Part shown: positions 1 to 7,360 of the stretch, piece after piece
How positions within the stretch are numbered: the first letter of the stretch is position 1
Layout: the number at the start of each line of letters is the position of its first letter
Source: Deltaproteobacteria bacterium
Lineage (GTDB): Bacteria > Desulfobacterota > Desulfarculia > Adiutricales > JAGVGV01
DNA: 9,457 nucleotides
Direction: 5' to 3'
NCBI GenBank assembly: GCA_015233515.1
Contig: JADFXS010000098.1
Coordinates: 1 to 9,457 of the forward strand
Made by a program: the position numbers and the translations under genes
Notes under the pieces: model-generated
The model's database searches: none
Told to the model about the DNA's origin: nothing
Seen by the model: the letters and a program-made list of their open reading frames with translations, nothing else

Positions 1-66
1 GCACTGATATAATTAGATAATCCTCGAAAATACCAGGGATTCTCTTAAACTCCAGCCAGAGTAATT

Positions 67-2103
67 GTGGAATTAGCTGAGAAAAAGAAAGCCTGGGATT
101 TCGCCATCATCGTATTGGAGAAGCTCCTTCTGCGCCCTGGGCCTGCCCAGGATACCTTACAAATAAGGCTGAATCTATTCGATGCAAACCTGAAGCTTAA
201 GCGCTTACGGGAAGCAATTGAGATCGGTGAGGCGATACTCTACAATAGTGAAGAGCTTAAGCTTTTAAACGAAGTGAACAGGGAAGTGCTACTTGCCCAA
301 ATGATTCAGGCGAGACTCGATCGAAGTGAGTTTTCCGATGCATTATTTCTCGTGCGCACATACCCAAACATTCCTAAAACGCCTGAATTCAAGTTGGGGC
401 TGGAGGCGGAGGTCTATCTAAAGAATCAGCAGGCTGAAAACGCTATTGCGTCGGTCCTCGCTGGTGTTAAAATGCTGAAATCACTGACACCAGAGTATTA
501 CGCCAAGCTTTTTATATATCTAATTCAAATCGATAAGTTGATCCCTTTTTCTCTCTCCTCGGAGCCGAGAATTAGCGCAGAGTCTTTCGTCAAGTTCAGG
601 GAGGAAGAGAGATGGTACTATGTGGGGGAAGGCGACCAGCTCGACGCGATTAAGATACCCCCTACAGATGACCGATTTGACCAGTTCTCTGGCAAGGCTG
701 TCGGAGATACGATCTTATTTGAATTCAAATACCGCGTGAAATCAGAAGAACACATCATTGAGATTATTCTCCCAATAGATAAATATATTTTCTGGCAGGC
801 TTGTCATTGTTTTAAGCAACTCGTCGCTCAAGGGAATCTGGATGGCGTCGAGATGATCGAGGTCCCAAAGAATGGAGACACAATCGACCCGATGAATATT
901 ATTGCCTGGCTGAAGGATGAAAGGGAAGGCAGACGCGAATTTTTTGATCTTTACTGCAGTCAAATGATCCCATTGGCATTTTTGGCTATAAATGAGGGTG
1001 GTCTGGCAAGTGCAATCGGGCTTATCCAAAATGAAGAGAGAGGGTTCGTACGATGTAGCTCCGGAGACATCAATGAGTTCAACCAACAGAAGGAAGTGGC
1101 AAAAGGAATCATTGCAGGCACTCCTTTCTATATAGATGGCACATCTGCCTTAATTATGTCCGAATTTGGTTTACTTCTGGAGATCCATCAGCACGTGCCG
1201 AATCTTAGAATGCCGCAGTCGGTCATAGCCATGCTCCTAGAATGCAAAAAGAGATTCCTCTGTATTCCCAGCCATAAAGGATATCTGCAGTATGTCAAAG
1301 GAAAGGTGCGTGTGGTTCCGGTGAGTCCGGATAGCTGGGAGCCATTGCGGAAGAGAATTGGCGATACAGTGAGATTAGTGGAATCTAAACCAGAGCGCGT
1401 GGAGGTGATCTCATCTGCTAGTAAGGCAGATTGCTCTTCCGAGCAACAGGTCCCTGCAGAATTATGTGATGCCTGTATTCTGGCTCAAAAACATGGTACG
1501 CCGATTCTCACCGAAGATTTTCTTTACCTTCAGGTGAATAACATGGAGACGAAAAAAAGCGTGCCTCAGTACTGCTCGACTATCGCTCTAATACGGGTAT
1601 TGTATGAGCAAGGCAAAATATCATTCGAGACATATTTGAAATTTTTCAGCTATCTTTCCAATTATCGTTTCAGGTTTCTGCACATTAACATCGACGATGT
1701 TCAAAAAGCCGTATTCGGCGACAGCCCTATCGCCAATGTACAACTCGGAAAGATACAGTTGCTCAACTTTCCGCTTACACTGTCACAGGACTACTGCGTG
1801 CCGTTTGGCATTTCGTTCAGTATGGTGGCAAGATTCTTGTTACGGATTGTGGTTGATGTGACAGTTGTACCAGAGTTAGCGGAAATTATCTTTGCAGAAA
1901 TTCTAAGCGCCTTTCCTAGTGATAAAGATAAGAGAACTCTGGGAAGAGCTTTTTTGTCATTCTGCGAGAGAGAAGTCGAAAAAATGCAGAGGATATTATT
2001 CATTGGGAGTATGGCACAAAACAAGATCAGGAGCCTTTCCCAGTTCACTGAACTTTATAAAGATAGTAGTAGACTATGGACTCCGTCAAAAGCCCAAGCT
2101 TAA
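67..2103 (+). CDS. TPR / GreAB-C-like / PIN-domain conflict protein, possibly 5'-truncated
   Basis: The 678-residue product has three visible parts. Residues 1-160 are repeated amphipathic helices of TPR type. Residues about 180-245 resemble the C-terminal domain of GreA/GreB, with a GK-x-VGD turn at 209-214 followed by an alternating strand. Residues about 350-500 look like a PIN nuclease, with D357 (YIDGTSALI), E392, D468 and D484 (LTED) as candidate metal ligands. This order matches the TPR-GreAB-C-PIN proteins described in surveys of NTPase-linked conflict systems; an anti-invader RNase role is inferred. No signal peptide or membrane segment is seen. The GTG start has no convincing ribosome binding site, and known relatives are, as I recall, longer. 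Coding-like sequence continues in frame upstream through TAA at 46-48 and 10-12. The gene is AT-richer than the rest of the window and converges on the left sucD-type terminator. The architecture call is fairly firm; gene integrity is not. Confidence 0.68.
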   Translation: MELAEKKKAWDFAIIVLEKLLLRPGPAQDTLQIRLNLFDANLKLKRLREAIEIGEAILYNSEELKLLNEVNREVLLAQMIQARLDRSEFSDALFLVRTYPNIPKTPEFKLGLEAEVYLKNQQAENAIASVLAGVKMLKSLTPEYYAKLFIYLIQIDKLIPFSLSSEPRISAESFVKFREEERWYYVGEGDQLDAIKIPPTDDRFDQFSGKAVGDTILFEFKYRVKSEEHIIEIILPIDKYIFWQACHCFKQLVAQGNLDGVEMIEVPKNGDTIDPMNIIAWLKDEREGRREFFDLYCSQMIPLAFLAINEGGLASAIGLIQNEERGFVRCSSGDINEFNQQKEVAKGIIAGTPFYIDGTSALIMSEFGLLLEIHQHVPNLRMPQSVIAMLLECKKRFLCIPSHKGYLQYVKGKVRVVPVSPDSWEPLRKRIGDTVRLVESKPERVEVISSASKADCSSEQQVPAELCDACILAQKHGTPILTEDFLYLQVNNMETKKSVPQYCSTIALIRVLYEQGKISFETYLKFFSYLSNYRFRFLHINIDDVQKAVFGDSPIANVQLGKIQLLNFPLTLSQDYCVPFGISFSMVARFLLRIVVDVTVVPELAEIIFAEILSAFPSDKDKRTLGRAFLSFCEREVEKMQRILFIGSMAQNKIRSLSQFTELYKDSSRLWTPSKAQA

Positions 2104-2267
2104 AATATCGCTTTCGACAGTAGCTGATTGGGTAGGATGTGCAGAATACAAGGGAACGCCCATGACATTATACTCATTCATTGGCCCTCAAGCCGAAGCT
2201 TCTCGACTTTATAAACAATGGCGGAAAATATCGGCTTTGAGGAGCCGGTGGAAAATCTTTTCCTCAG

Positions 2268-2305
2268 AAAAAAAAGCTCGTGAATGACCTGGCCGGTCAT
2301 TCACG
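2268..2305 (-). terminator. Intrinsic terminator, orphan copy of the sucCD terminator
   Basis: Read on the minus strand there is an 11-bp stem, formed by 2295-2305 with 2279-2289, a 5-base loop and then a run of eight T (A at 2268-2275 on plus). It is a diverged copy of the terminator behind the intact sucD. It now faces the convergent TPR/PIN gene and has no intact minus-strand gene directly upstream. Confidence 0.75.
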
Positions 2306-2406
2306 GGTCTTGAGTAGCCATATAATCAGGTTAATTTCGGCGGCTTCTTCTCGCGTTATTCAATCAACGCGGCGAAGAATTGGCCGAAAACCCGAAGTCA
2401 GTTAAA

Positions 2407-2526
2407 TCAGATTCTATCCTTCACCGTCTGTCCCATGGAGCCGAGGGTGTCCACCACGTGGATGCCCGCAGCCTTCAGCGCCGCCAGCTTGTCCTTGGCC
2501 GAGCCGGATTTGCTGGAATATGTCGC
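2407..2526 (-). pseudogene. sucD: Orphan 3' fragment of sucD (succinyl-CoA ligase alpha subunit)
   Basis: Translated on the minus strand, this encodes the last 35-39 residues of SucD, ending KDRI and TGA at 2407-2409. From KSGSAKDK to the stop it differs from the intact SucD in this window at one residue (S for A in LGSMGQ), while many third codon positions differ. That pattern shows divergence while the gene was functional, so the fragment probably descends from another working sucD rather than from in-place decay of a recent duplicate. Similarity stops near 2526, only a few codons after the active-site histidine region of SucD. There the sequence changes abruptly into the broken AbiEii frame on the other strand. 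The fragment has no start and no catalytic part. Confidence 0.85.
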
Positions 2527-2533
2527 CCATTAG

Positions 2534-2839
2534 TTGGGACTGTTGGACGCCTTGCAGATTCTCCCATTCCTCAAATAGAAACTGGTAATCAAGGGCGGCA
2601 CGGCCTTGAATCTCTTCGTTTTTGATCTGCCTCGGCTCTCCGTTGGCATCGATCTGAATTGGTTGGTAGCCGGAGATCGCGATGACATGCTCGCCGAGCG
2701 TCTAAAGGTCGAACTGGCTGTTCCAGCAGTCTTCGCCCGGGAGGGCTTCACCGTCAGACGGATGCCTGAAGGACACGCCGGAGGCGAGTGGGCTTTGCGG
2801 TATGAAAACGCCCCGGCCGGAGCGGCCGCTTCGAAATAG
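2534..2839 (+). pseudogene. Broken AbiEii/AbiGii-type nucleotidyltransferase toxin fragment
   Basis: In one plus-strand frame the sequence reads as the N-terminal core of an AbiEii-family nucleotidyltransferase. It begins LGLLDALQILPFLK, then a TAG at 2576-2578, then KLVIKGGTALNLF (2579-2617), the nucleotidyltransferase signature region SVGIDLN (2639-2659), and EGFTVRRMPEGHAGGEW further on. AbiEii proteins are the toxins of type IV AbiE toxin-antitoxin and phage-defence systems. Defects are visible: no start, an in-frame amber stop, glycine where the first Asp of the D-x-D metal motif normally lies, and loss of homology around 2820-2839. The C-terminal half is missing and no AbiEi antitoxin is visible. 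The left end abuts the sucD fragment, so the 5' end was probably lost at that junction. Family assignment rests on remembered consensus, not on a search. Confidence 0.68.
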
Positions 2840-2954
2840 CCCCTCAACGTCTAAAGCCTGGGCGAGCTCGTTCGCCTCTGCCTCGACCTCGACCATGAGA
2901 AGCATACCGCGGTGAACCCGGTGCGAATGACGCCGCTTCGCGGCTGAGCCGCAT

Positions 2955-3824
<870 letters not shown>

Positions 3825-3873
3825 GCTTCGGCCTCCGGTGACATCCTGAATCATCTCGCGCGGGACGGAGCGC

Positions 3874-3902
3874 ATTATGCCGGAATACGTAGGATTAGGC
3901 AA
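3874..3902 (-). promoter_or_regulatory. Candidate sigma-70 promoter of the AraC-family regulator
   Basis: On the minus strand, TTGCCT (3897-3902) and CATAAT (3874-3879) are separated by 17 bases. They would place a transcript start near 3867, about 43 bases ahead of the ATG at 3824. The position supports the shorter start codon for the regulator. Confidence 0.45.
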
Positions 3903-4017
3903 GCGATTTGAAGGAACCGGCAGGCGCCGCGGTCCCGCGCTGTAGTATGGTCTTTCCATATCAAGTGCTCACCCCGGCTTGACCGCGGGTTGTGCTGAAA
4001 AGAAACGCGCCATTACC

Positions 4018-4115
4018 GTCATTTCGACCGCGGGGAGAAATCTCTATTCTTATGAGAACTGCCTTTTGGCCATGGAGATTTCTCTTCGCGGCTTATAGCC
4101 GCTCATCGAAATGAC
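4018..4115. repeat. REP/MITE-like palindromic element
   Basis: A long imperfect inverted repeat lies between the divergent regulator and reductase genes. The left arm (4018-4044) starts GTCATTTCGA, then CCGCGGGGAGAAATCTC. The right arm (4075-4115) is its reverse complement with a short insertion that forms its own hairpin (4088-4093 with 4097-4102). The GTCATTTCGA...GAGAAATCTC sequence is of a kind I recall as a dispersed repeat in many bacterial genomes, so this is probably one copy of such a family. It encodes no protein. The stretch 3825-4196 otherwise holds only the promoters and leader of the flanking genes; I see no convincing promoter boxes for the reductase. Confidence 0.75.
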
Positions 4116-4196
4116 ATTCTATGCGCATTTGGGAGTAACTAAAGCAAGTTAGCCGATTCCGAGAAGTTGTTTCTTAGGAGTTCCAAGGAGAAGCAA

Positions 4197-5111
4197 ATGA
4201 AAACCCGAACACTGACAGCAGATGTCGAAATCCCGTACCTTGGTTTTGGAACGTATCTCATCGCCGCCGATGAGGCGGCCGGAGCGGTGAGTGAGGCCAT
4301 TCGTGCCGGTTACCGGCACATCGACACCGCGGAGGGCTACCAAAATGAATCGGGCGTCGGTGCTGGAATCCGGCAGGCGCTCGAGTCCGAGGGGCTGGCG
4401 AGAAGCGATCTCTTCGTCACCACGAAGCTCTGGCCCGGGAACCCGGCGTGGGGGCAGCCGGCGAAGACCACTGAGTCAACGGTGACATCGCTCCACGAGA
4501 GCCTCGAACGGCTGGGCTTGGACTACGTCGACCTTTACTTGATCCATGCACCGTTCGAACGAGACCAGAGACTCGCCCAGTGGCGTGGGCTCGTCGAGCT
4601 GAAACGGCAGGGAAAAACGCGGGCGATCGGCGTGAGCAACTTCAGCATCAAGCACATCGATGAGCTGAAGGCCGCGGGCCTGCCCACGCCGGTTGCCAAC
4701 CAGATCGAACTCCATCCGTGGTCGCAAAAACCCGAACTGGTTCGATACCTCAACGAAAGCGCCATCATACCCATCGCGTACAGCAGCCTGGTTCCGCTCT
4801 CTACCTGGAGAACCGCCGCGGGGCAGGACAGCGCGAAGACGGACCGGATGAAGGCCGACGGTGAGCAAGCGGACGCCCCATTCAAGGTCATGGCTGGGAA
4901 GTACGGCGTGAGCGAGGCCCAGGTCCTGCTGCGTTGGGCCATCCAGAAGGGTTATCCGGTGCTGCCGAAAAGCACCAATCCTGACCGTATTCGGAAGAAC
5001 GCCGACATCTTCGGCTTCAATATCGACGGCCAGGACATGGCGGCGATCGAGAAGATGGACCGTGGCGACGGAGTGGCCTGGGCCACGGGCGATCCCACGA
5101 AGGTTCCATGA
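4197..5111 (+). CDS. Aldo/keto reductase (2,5-diketo-gluconate reductase/DkgA-like)
   Basis: This is a 304-residue NADPH-dependent aldo/keto reductase, which reduces aldehydes and ketones in the cytoplasm. The start at 4197 is supported by AAGGAG at 4185-4190; the open frame reaches back to 4167 without a better site. The catalytic tetrad is intact: D43 (HIDTAEGY), Y48, K77 (VTTKLWP) and H117 (YLIHAPF). The cofactor-binding end, LPKSTNPDRIRKNADIFGF, is present near the C terminus. Length is normal for the DkgA/YvgN-like group of single-domain TIM barrels. The gene diverges from the YqhC-like regulator across a palindromic element, which suggests induction by reactive carbonyls. Its GC content is higher than that of the SDR gene that follows, so the two may have separate origins. 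The exact substrate cannot be read from sequence. Confidence 0.93.
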   Translation: MKTRTLTADVEIPYLGFGTYLIAADEAAGAVSEAIRAGYRHIDTAEGYQNESGVGAGIRQALESEGLARSDLFVTTKLWPGNPAWGQPAKTTESTVTSLHESLERLGLDYVDLYLIHAPFERDQRLAQWRGLVELKRQGKTRAIGVSNFSIKHIDELKAAGLPTPVANQIELHPWSQKPELVRYLNESAIIPIAYSSLVPLSTWRTAAGQDSAKTDRMKADGEQADAPFKVMAGKYGVSEAQVLLRWAIQKGYPVLPKSTNPDRIRKNADIFGFNIDGQDMAAIEKMDRGDGVAWATGDPTKVP

Positions 5112-5136
5112 GCCGGCCCGTGAGGGTATCAGGGCT

Positions 5137-5214
5137 ATAAAGCAGGTCAATCTTGGATCGCAAGACCTTCGTGGGCCGGCAATCGGTTTGGGCTGCATCG
5201 ATCTCTACGATCAG
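5137..5214 (+). pseudogene. N-terminal scrap of a second aldo/keto reductase
   Basis: In the gap between the reductase and the SDR gene, one plus frame reads NLGSQDLRGPAIGLGCIDLY (about 5149-5208). This resembles the start of a different aldo/keto reductase subgroup, the one beginning roughly R-x-LG-x-x-GL-x-V-x-x-(I/L)GLGCMGMS. It is not a copy of the neighbouring gene, whose start is of a different type. Resemblance ends around 5214, so only the first 20-25 residues remain, and the scrap lacks the catalytic tetrad. The stretch is short; the call rests on recognising the LG-x-x-x-L...IGLGC pattern. Confidence 0.5.
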
Positions 5215-5257
5215 CATCTTTTGGACCCCGAAACATCGAAAAAATGGAGGCTTCGCT

Positions 5258-6292
5258 ATGACCAAACACCTCACGAAGAAAAAAGCTGAAGAAATAGAAG
5301 CTAGCAGCAAAAACAAAGAACTTCTATTTGGTGAACCGGAAGATCCAACACGCCGCGAAGCCATAAGAGCGGTTGTCTTGGGCGGCGCGACTGTAGCGGC
5401 ATCCTCTGTTTTAGGCGCCGGGACGGTCTTCGCCCAGGATAAACCTTCCGGATCAGCCAAGAAAGAATTGGCCGGTAAGACCGCCTTTATAACAGGTGGG
5501 GCAAGGGGCATCGGCTTGGCAACCGCTGAAGAAATGGCCAAGGCCGGCGCAAATGTCGTGCTCTATGATATCGCCTCGGGACAAATTCCCCATGTGGGCT
5601 ATCCTGTGGCAACCGAGAGCGACTTGCAATCGGCTAAAGCTAAAATTGAAGGGTTGGGCGTCAAATGTCTTGCCTTTAAAGGCGATGTCAGAAACCGTGG
5701 GGAACTGGAAAGTGCCATGGCCAAAGCGGTCGCAACCTTCGGCGGCCTGGATATTGTCGTTGCCAATGCCGGCGTTACGCAAGCCGGAAATATCGAGGAA
5801 TTTTCCGATCAGGAAATAAGCGTGATCTTCAATATTAATGTAGCCGGTGTCGTGAAAACCACTCAGGCCGCGGCTCCGTTTATGAAGAAACAAAAATCGG
5901 GCCGGATTATATACATTTCTTCGGGATTGGGCCGCATGGGGAATGAGCTTTTTCCCATTTACGTATCCTCTAAATGGGCTGTTATAGGTTTTGCCAAAAG
6001 CGCGGCCCTCGCTTTTGCTCAACACAATATAATGTGTAATACGGTTTGCCCGGGATTGGTTCACACAAAACTGTTCGATAACGAGTATACCCTGAAAAAA
6101 ATGGCGCCGCATAACCCAACCATAGAGACCGTTTGGGAAATGCTGAAAGGCGGCAATCCAATTCCAATGGGATATTACGAGCCGATCGACATTGCCAAAG
6201 CGGTTATATTCTTTGCCGGAGAGGCGACGGCCAAGGTTACAGGCGAAGTATTTGATATCAGCTTCGGGACTAATGCCAGAAATATCGGCTGA
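5258..6292 (+). CDS. Tat-exported short-chain dehydrogenase/reductase (SDR)
   Basis: This is a 344-residue classical-type SDR. The start at 5258 has GGAGG at 5246-5250. Residues 1-60 form an N-terminal extension with a twin-arginine-type signal: R32-R33 in TRREAIR, a hydrophobic stretch 38-57 and a possible cleavage site after VFA at 59. The Rossmann fold starts at about residue 70, with TGGARGIG (79-86), an NAD-adenine D143, VANAGV (168-173), active-site N194, S222, Y235 and K239 (YVSSK), and CPGLVHT further on. It should be a working NAD(P)-dependent oxidoreductase; export to the periplasm is inferred from the signal. About 17 residues lie before the segment leading into the Arg pair, longer than a minimal Tat n-region. 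GC content is lower than in the preceding reductase and sucCD. The substrate is unknown, though many relatives act on alcohols or hydroxy acids. Confidence 0.9.
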   Translation: MTKHLTKKKAEEIEASSKNKELLFGEPEDPTRREAIRAVVLGGATVAASSVLGAGTVFAQDKPSGSAKKELAGKTAFITGGARGIGLATAEEMAKAGANVVLYDIASGQIPHVGYPVATESDLQSAKAKIEGLGVKCLAFKGDVRNRGELESAMAKAVATFGGLDIVVANAGVTQAGNIEEFSDQEISVIFNINVAGVVKTTQAAAPFMKKQKSGRIIYISSGLGRMGNELFPIYVSSKWAVIGFAKSAALAFAQHNIMCNTVCPGLVHTKLFDNEYTLKKMAPHNPTIETVWEMLKGGNPIPMGYYEPIDIAKAVIFFAGEATAKVTGEVFDISFGTNARNIG

Positions 6293-6346
6293 GCGGAGTT
6301 TGAAAATACATTGAAATCGGCTTTTTTCCCTCCGCCATTCTATTTT
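6293..6346 (+). terminator. Weak candidate terminator of the SDR gene
   Basis: Directly after the SDR stop, GCGGAG (6293-6298) can pair with CTCCGC (6330-6335), followed by a T-rich tract up to about 6352. The stem is only 6 bp and the loop about 31 bases, so this is a tentative call. Confidence 0.25.
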
Positions 6347-6358
6347 TCTTTTCCTCCG

Positions 6359-6397
6359 AAAAAAACCCGTGAATGAACCTGACCGGTCATTCACGGG
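6359..6397 (-). terminator. Intrinsic terminator of the sucCD operon
   Basis: Read on the minus strand, an 11-bp perfect stem (CCCGTGAATGA, 6387-6397 paired with 6366-6376), a 10-base loop and seven T follow sucD by about 95 bases. It is a textbook Rho-independent terminator and would also insulate the convergent SDR gene. Confidence 0.88.
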
Positions 6398-6612
6398 TCT
6401 TGAGTAGCCATATAATCAGGTTTCGGTGGCTTCTCCTCGCGATAATCAAGCGACGCGGCGAAGAATCAGCCGGAAACCCGAAGTCGGTTGAATCAGATTC
6501 TATCCTTCACGGTCTGGCCCATGGCGCCCAAAGTATCCACCACGTGGATGCCCGCGGCCTTCAAAGCCGCCAGTTTGTCCTTGGCCGAACCGGATTTACC
6601 GGAAATGATCGC
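6359..6612 (-). repeat. Right direct repeat: native sucD tail and terminator
   Basis: This is the counterpart of 2268-2526, in the same orientation. It comprises the terminator, the spacer and the last 35-40 codons of the intact sucD. See the left copy for the comparison. Confidence 0.88.
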
Positions 6613-7359
6613 TCCGGCGTGACCCATGCGGCGGCCGGGAGGGGCGGTCTGGCCGGCGATGAAGGCAAAGACCGGCTTCTTGAAGTGGGCGCTGACGTAT
6701 TCCGCGGCGTCCTCTTCGGCGCGTCCGCCGATTTCACCGATCATGACCACGGCTTCGGTCTGGTCGTCTGCGTTGAACTTCTTGAGGATGTCCGTGAACG
6801 ACTGACCGATGATGGGGTCGCCGCCGATGCCCACGCAGGTGGACTGGCCCAGACCGGCTCGGGTGAGCTGATCCACGACTTCATAGGTCAGGGTCCCGCT
6901 GCGGGAAACCACGCCGATGCTGCCCGGACGGTGAATGTTGGCCGGAATGATGCCTAGTTTGGCCTGACCTGGAGTGGTCAAGCCCGGGCAGTTGGGGCCG
7001 ATCAGGACGGTTTGCCGTTCCTTCAAATAATGCCAGACCTTGGCCATGTCCAGAGCCGGGATACCTTCGGTGATGCAGACCGCCAGGCCCAGGCCGGCGT
7101 CGGCCGCTTCCATGACCGCATCCGCGGCCAGGGACGGCGGAACGAAAATGACGCTGGTATTGGCCCCGGTTTGTTCCTTGGCCTGCTTGACGGTATCGAA
7201 AACCGGAACTCCCAGGATGTTTTGTCCACCTTTGCCGGGGGTGACTCCACCGACGACCTTGGTGCCGTATTCCAACATGCGTTCCGTATGGAACCGACCT
7301 TCCGAGCCGGTAATGCCTTGAACGATGACGCGGGTGTTTTTATCAGCCAGGATACTCAT
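6493..7359 (-). CDS. sucD: Succinyl-CoA ligase (ADP/GDP-forming) subunit alpha
   Basis: SucD is the CoA-binding, phosphohistidine subunit of succinyl-CoA synthetase. The enzyme converts succinyl-CoA, Pi and ADP to succinate, CoA and ATP in the TCA cycle or in reverse. The 288-residue length is standard. The Rossmann CoA-binding domain carries GITGSEG (15-21), and ligase motifs GPNCPG (121-126) and SRSGTLTYE (152-160) follow. H247 in RRMGHAGAI is the phosphorylated histidine. The ATG at 7357-7359 lies one base after the sucC stop, with GAGG-like sequence inside the sucC end, so the two genes are translationally coupled. The last 35 or so codons are duplicated at 2407-2526. The protein appears complete. 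Confidence 0.97.
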   Translation of the reverse strand: MSILADKNTRVIVQGITGSEGRFHTERMLEYGTKVVGGVTPGKGGQNILGVPVFDTVKQAKEQTGANTSVIFVPPSLAADAVMEAADAGLGLAVCITEGIPALDMAKVWHYLKERQTVLIGPNCPGLTTPGQAKLGIIPANIHRPGSIGVVSRSGTLTYEVVDQLTRAGLGQSTCVGIGGDPIIGQSFTDILKKFNADDQTEAVVMIGEIGGRAEEDAAEYVSAHFKKPVFAFIAGQTAPPGRRMGHAGAIISGKSGSAKDKLAALKAAGIHVVDTLGAMGQTVKDRI

Positions 7360-7360
7360 G

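Larger units (their letters stand above)
2268..2526 (-). repeat. Left direct repeat: sucD 3' tail, spacer and terminator
   Basis: This segment matches 6359-6612 in the same orientation. Positions 2293-2332 are identical to 6383-6422 over 40 bases. The rest is clearly alignable with scattered substitutions and small indels until similarity fades near 2526. It contains a terminator hairpin, a spacer of about 100 bases and the last 35-39 codons of a sucD gene. The two repeats bracket about 3.8 kb of accessory genes. Confidence 0.88.

Noticed and set aside
1919..2287. 122-codon plus frame overlapping the end of the TPR/PIN gene
   Set aside because: It has no ribosome site or motif and mostly overlaps the real gene out of frame. 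A frameshifted C-terminal extension of the PIN protein remains possible but is unsupported.
3825..3959. Extended N terminus of the AraC-family regulator (start at 3959)
   Set aside because: The extension holds a plausible promoter and lacks family similarity, while the ATG at 3824 has a strong ribosome site and gives the usual length.
4135..4152. Short inverted repeat TAACT/AGTTA as a regulator operator ahead of the reductase
   Set aside because: Five base pairs in an AT-rich stretch is too little to separate from chance.
4476..5198. 240-codon minus-strand frame opposite the aldo/keto reductase
   Set aside because: Antisense shadow of a gene with an intact catalytic tetrad.
5453..6394. 313-codon minus-strand frame opposite the SDR gene
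   Set aside because: It is antisense to a well-supported SDR with all catalytic motifs, and it starts inside the sucCD terminator region; it shows no domain.
6373..6957. 194-codon plus-strand frame opposite sucD, and similar frames opposite sucC
   Set aside because: These are shadows caused by high GC third positions in sucCD; no ribosome sites or motifs.
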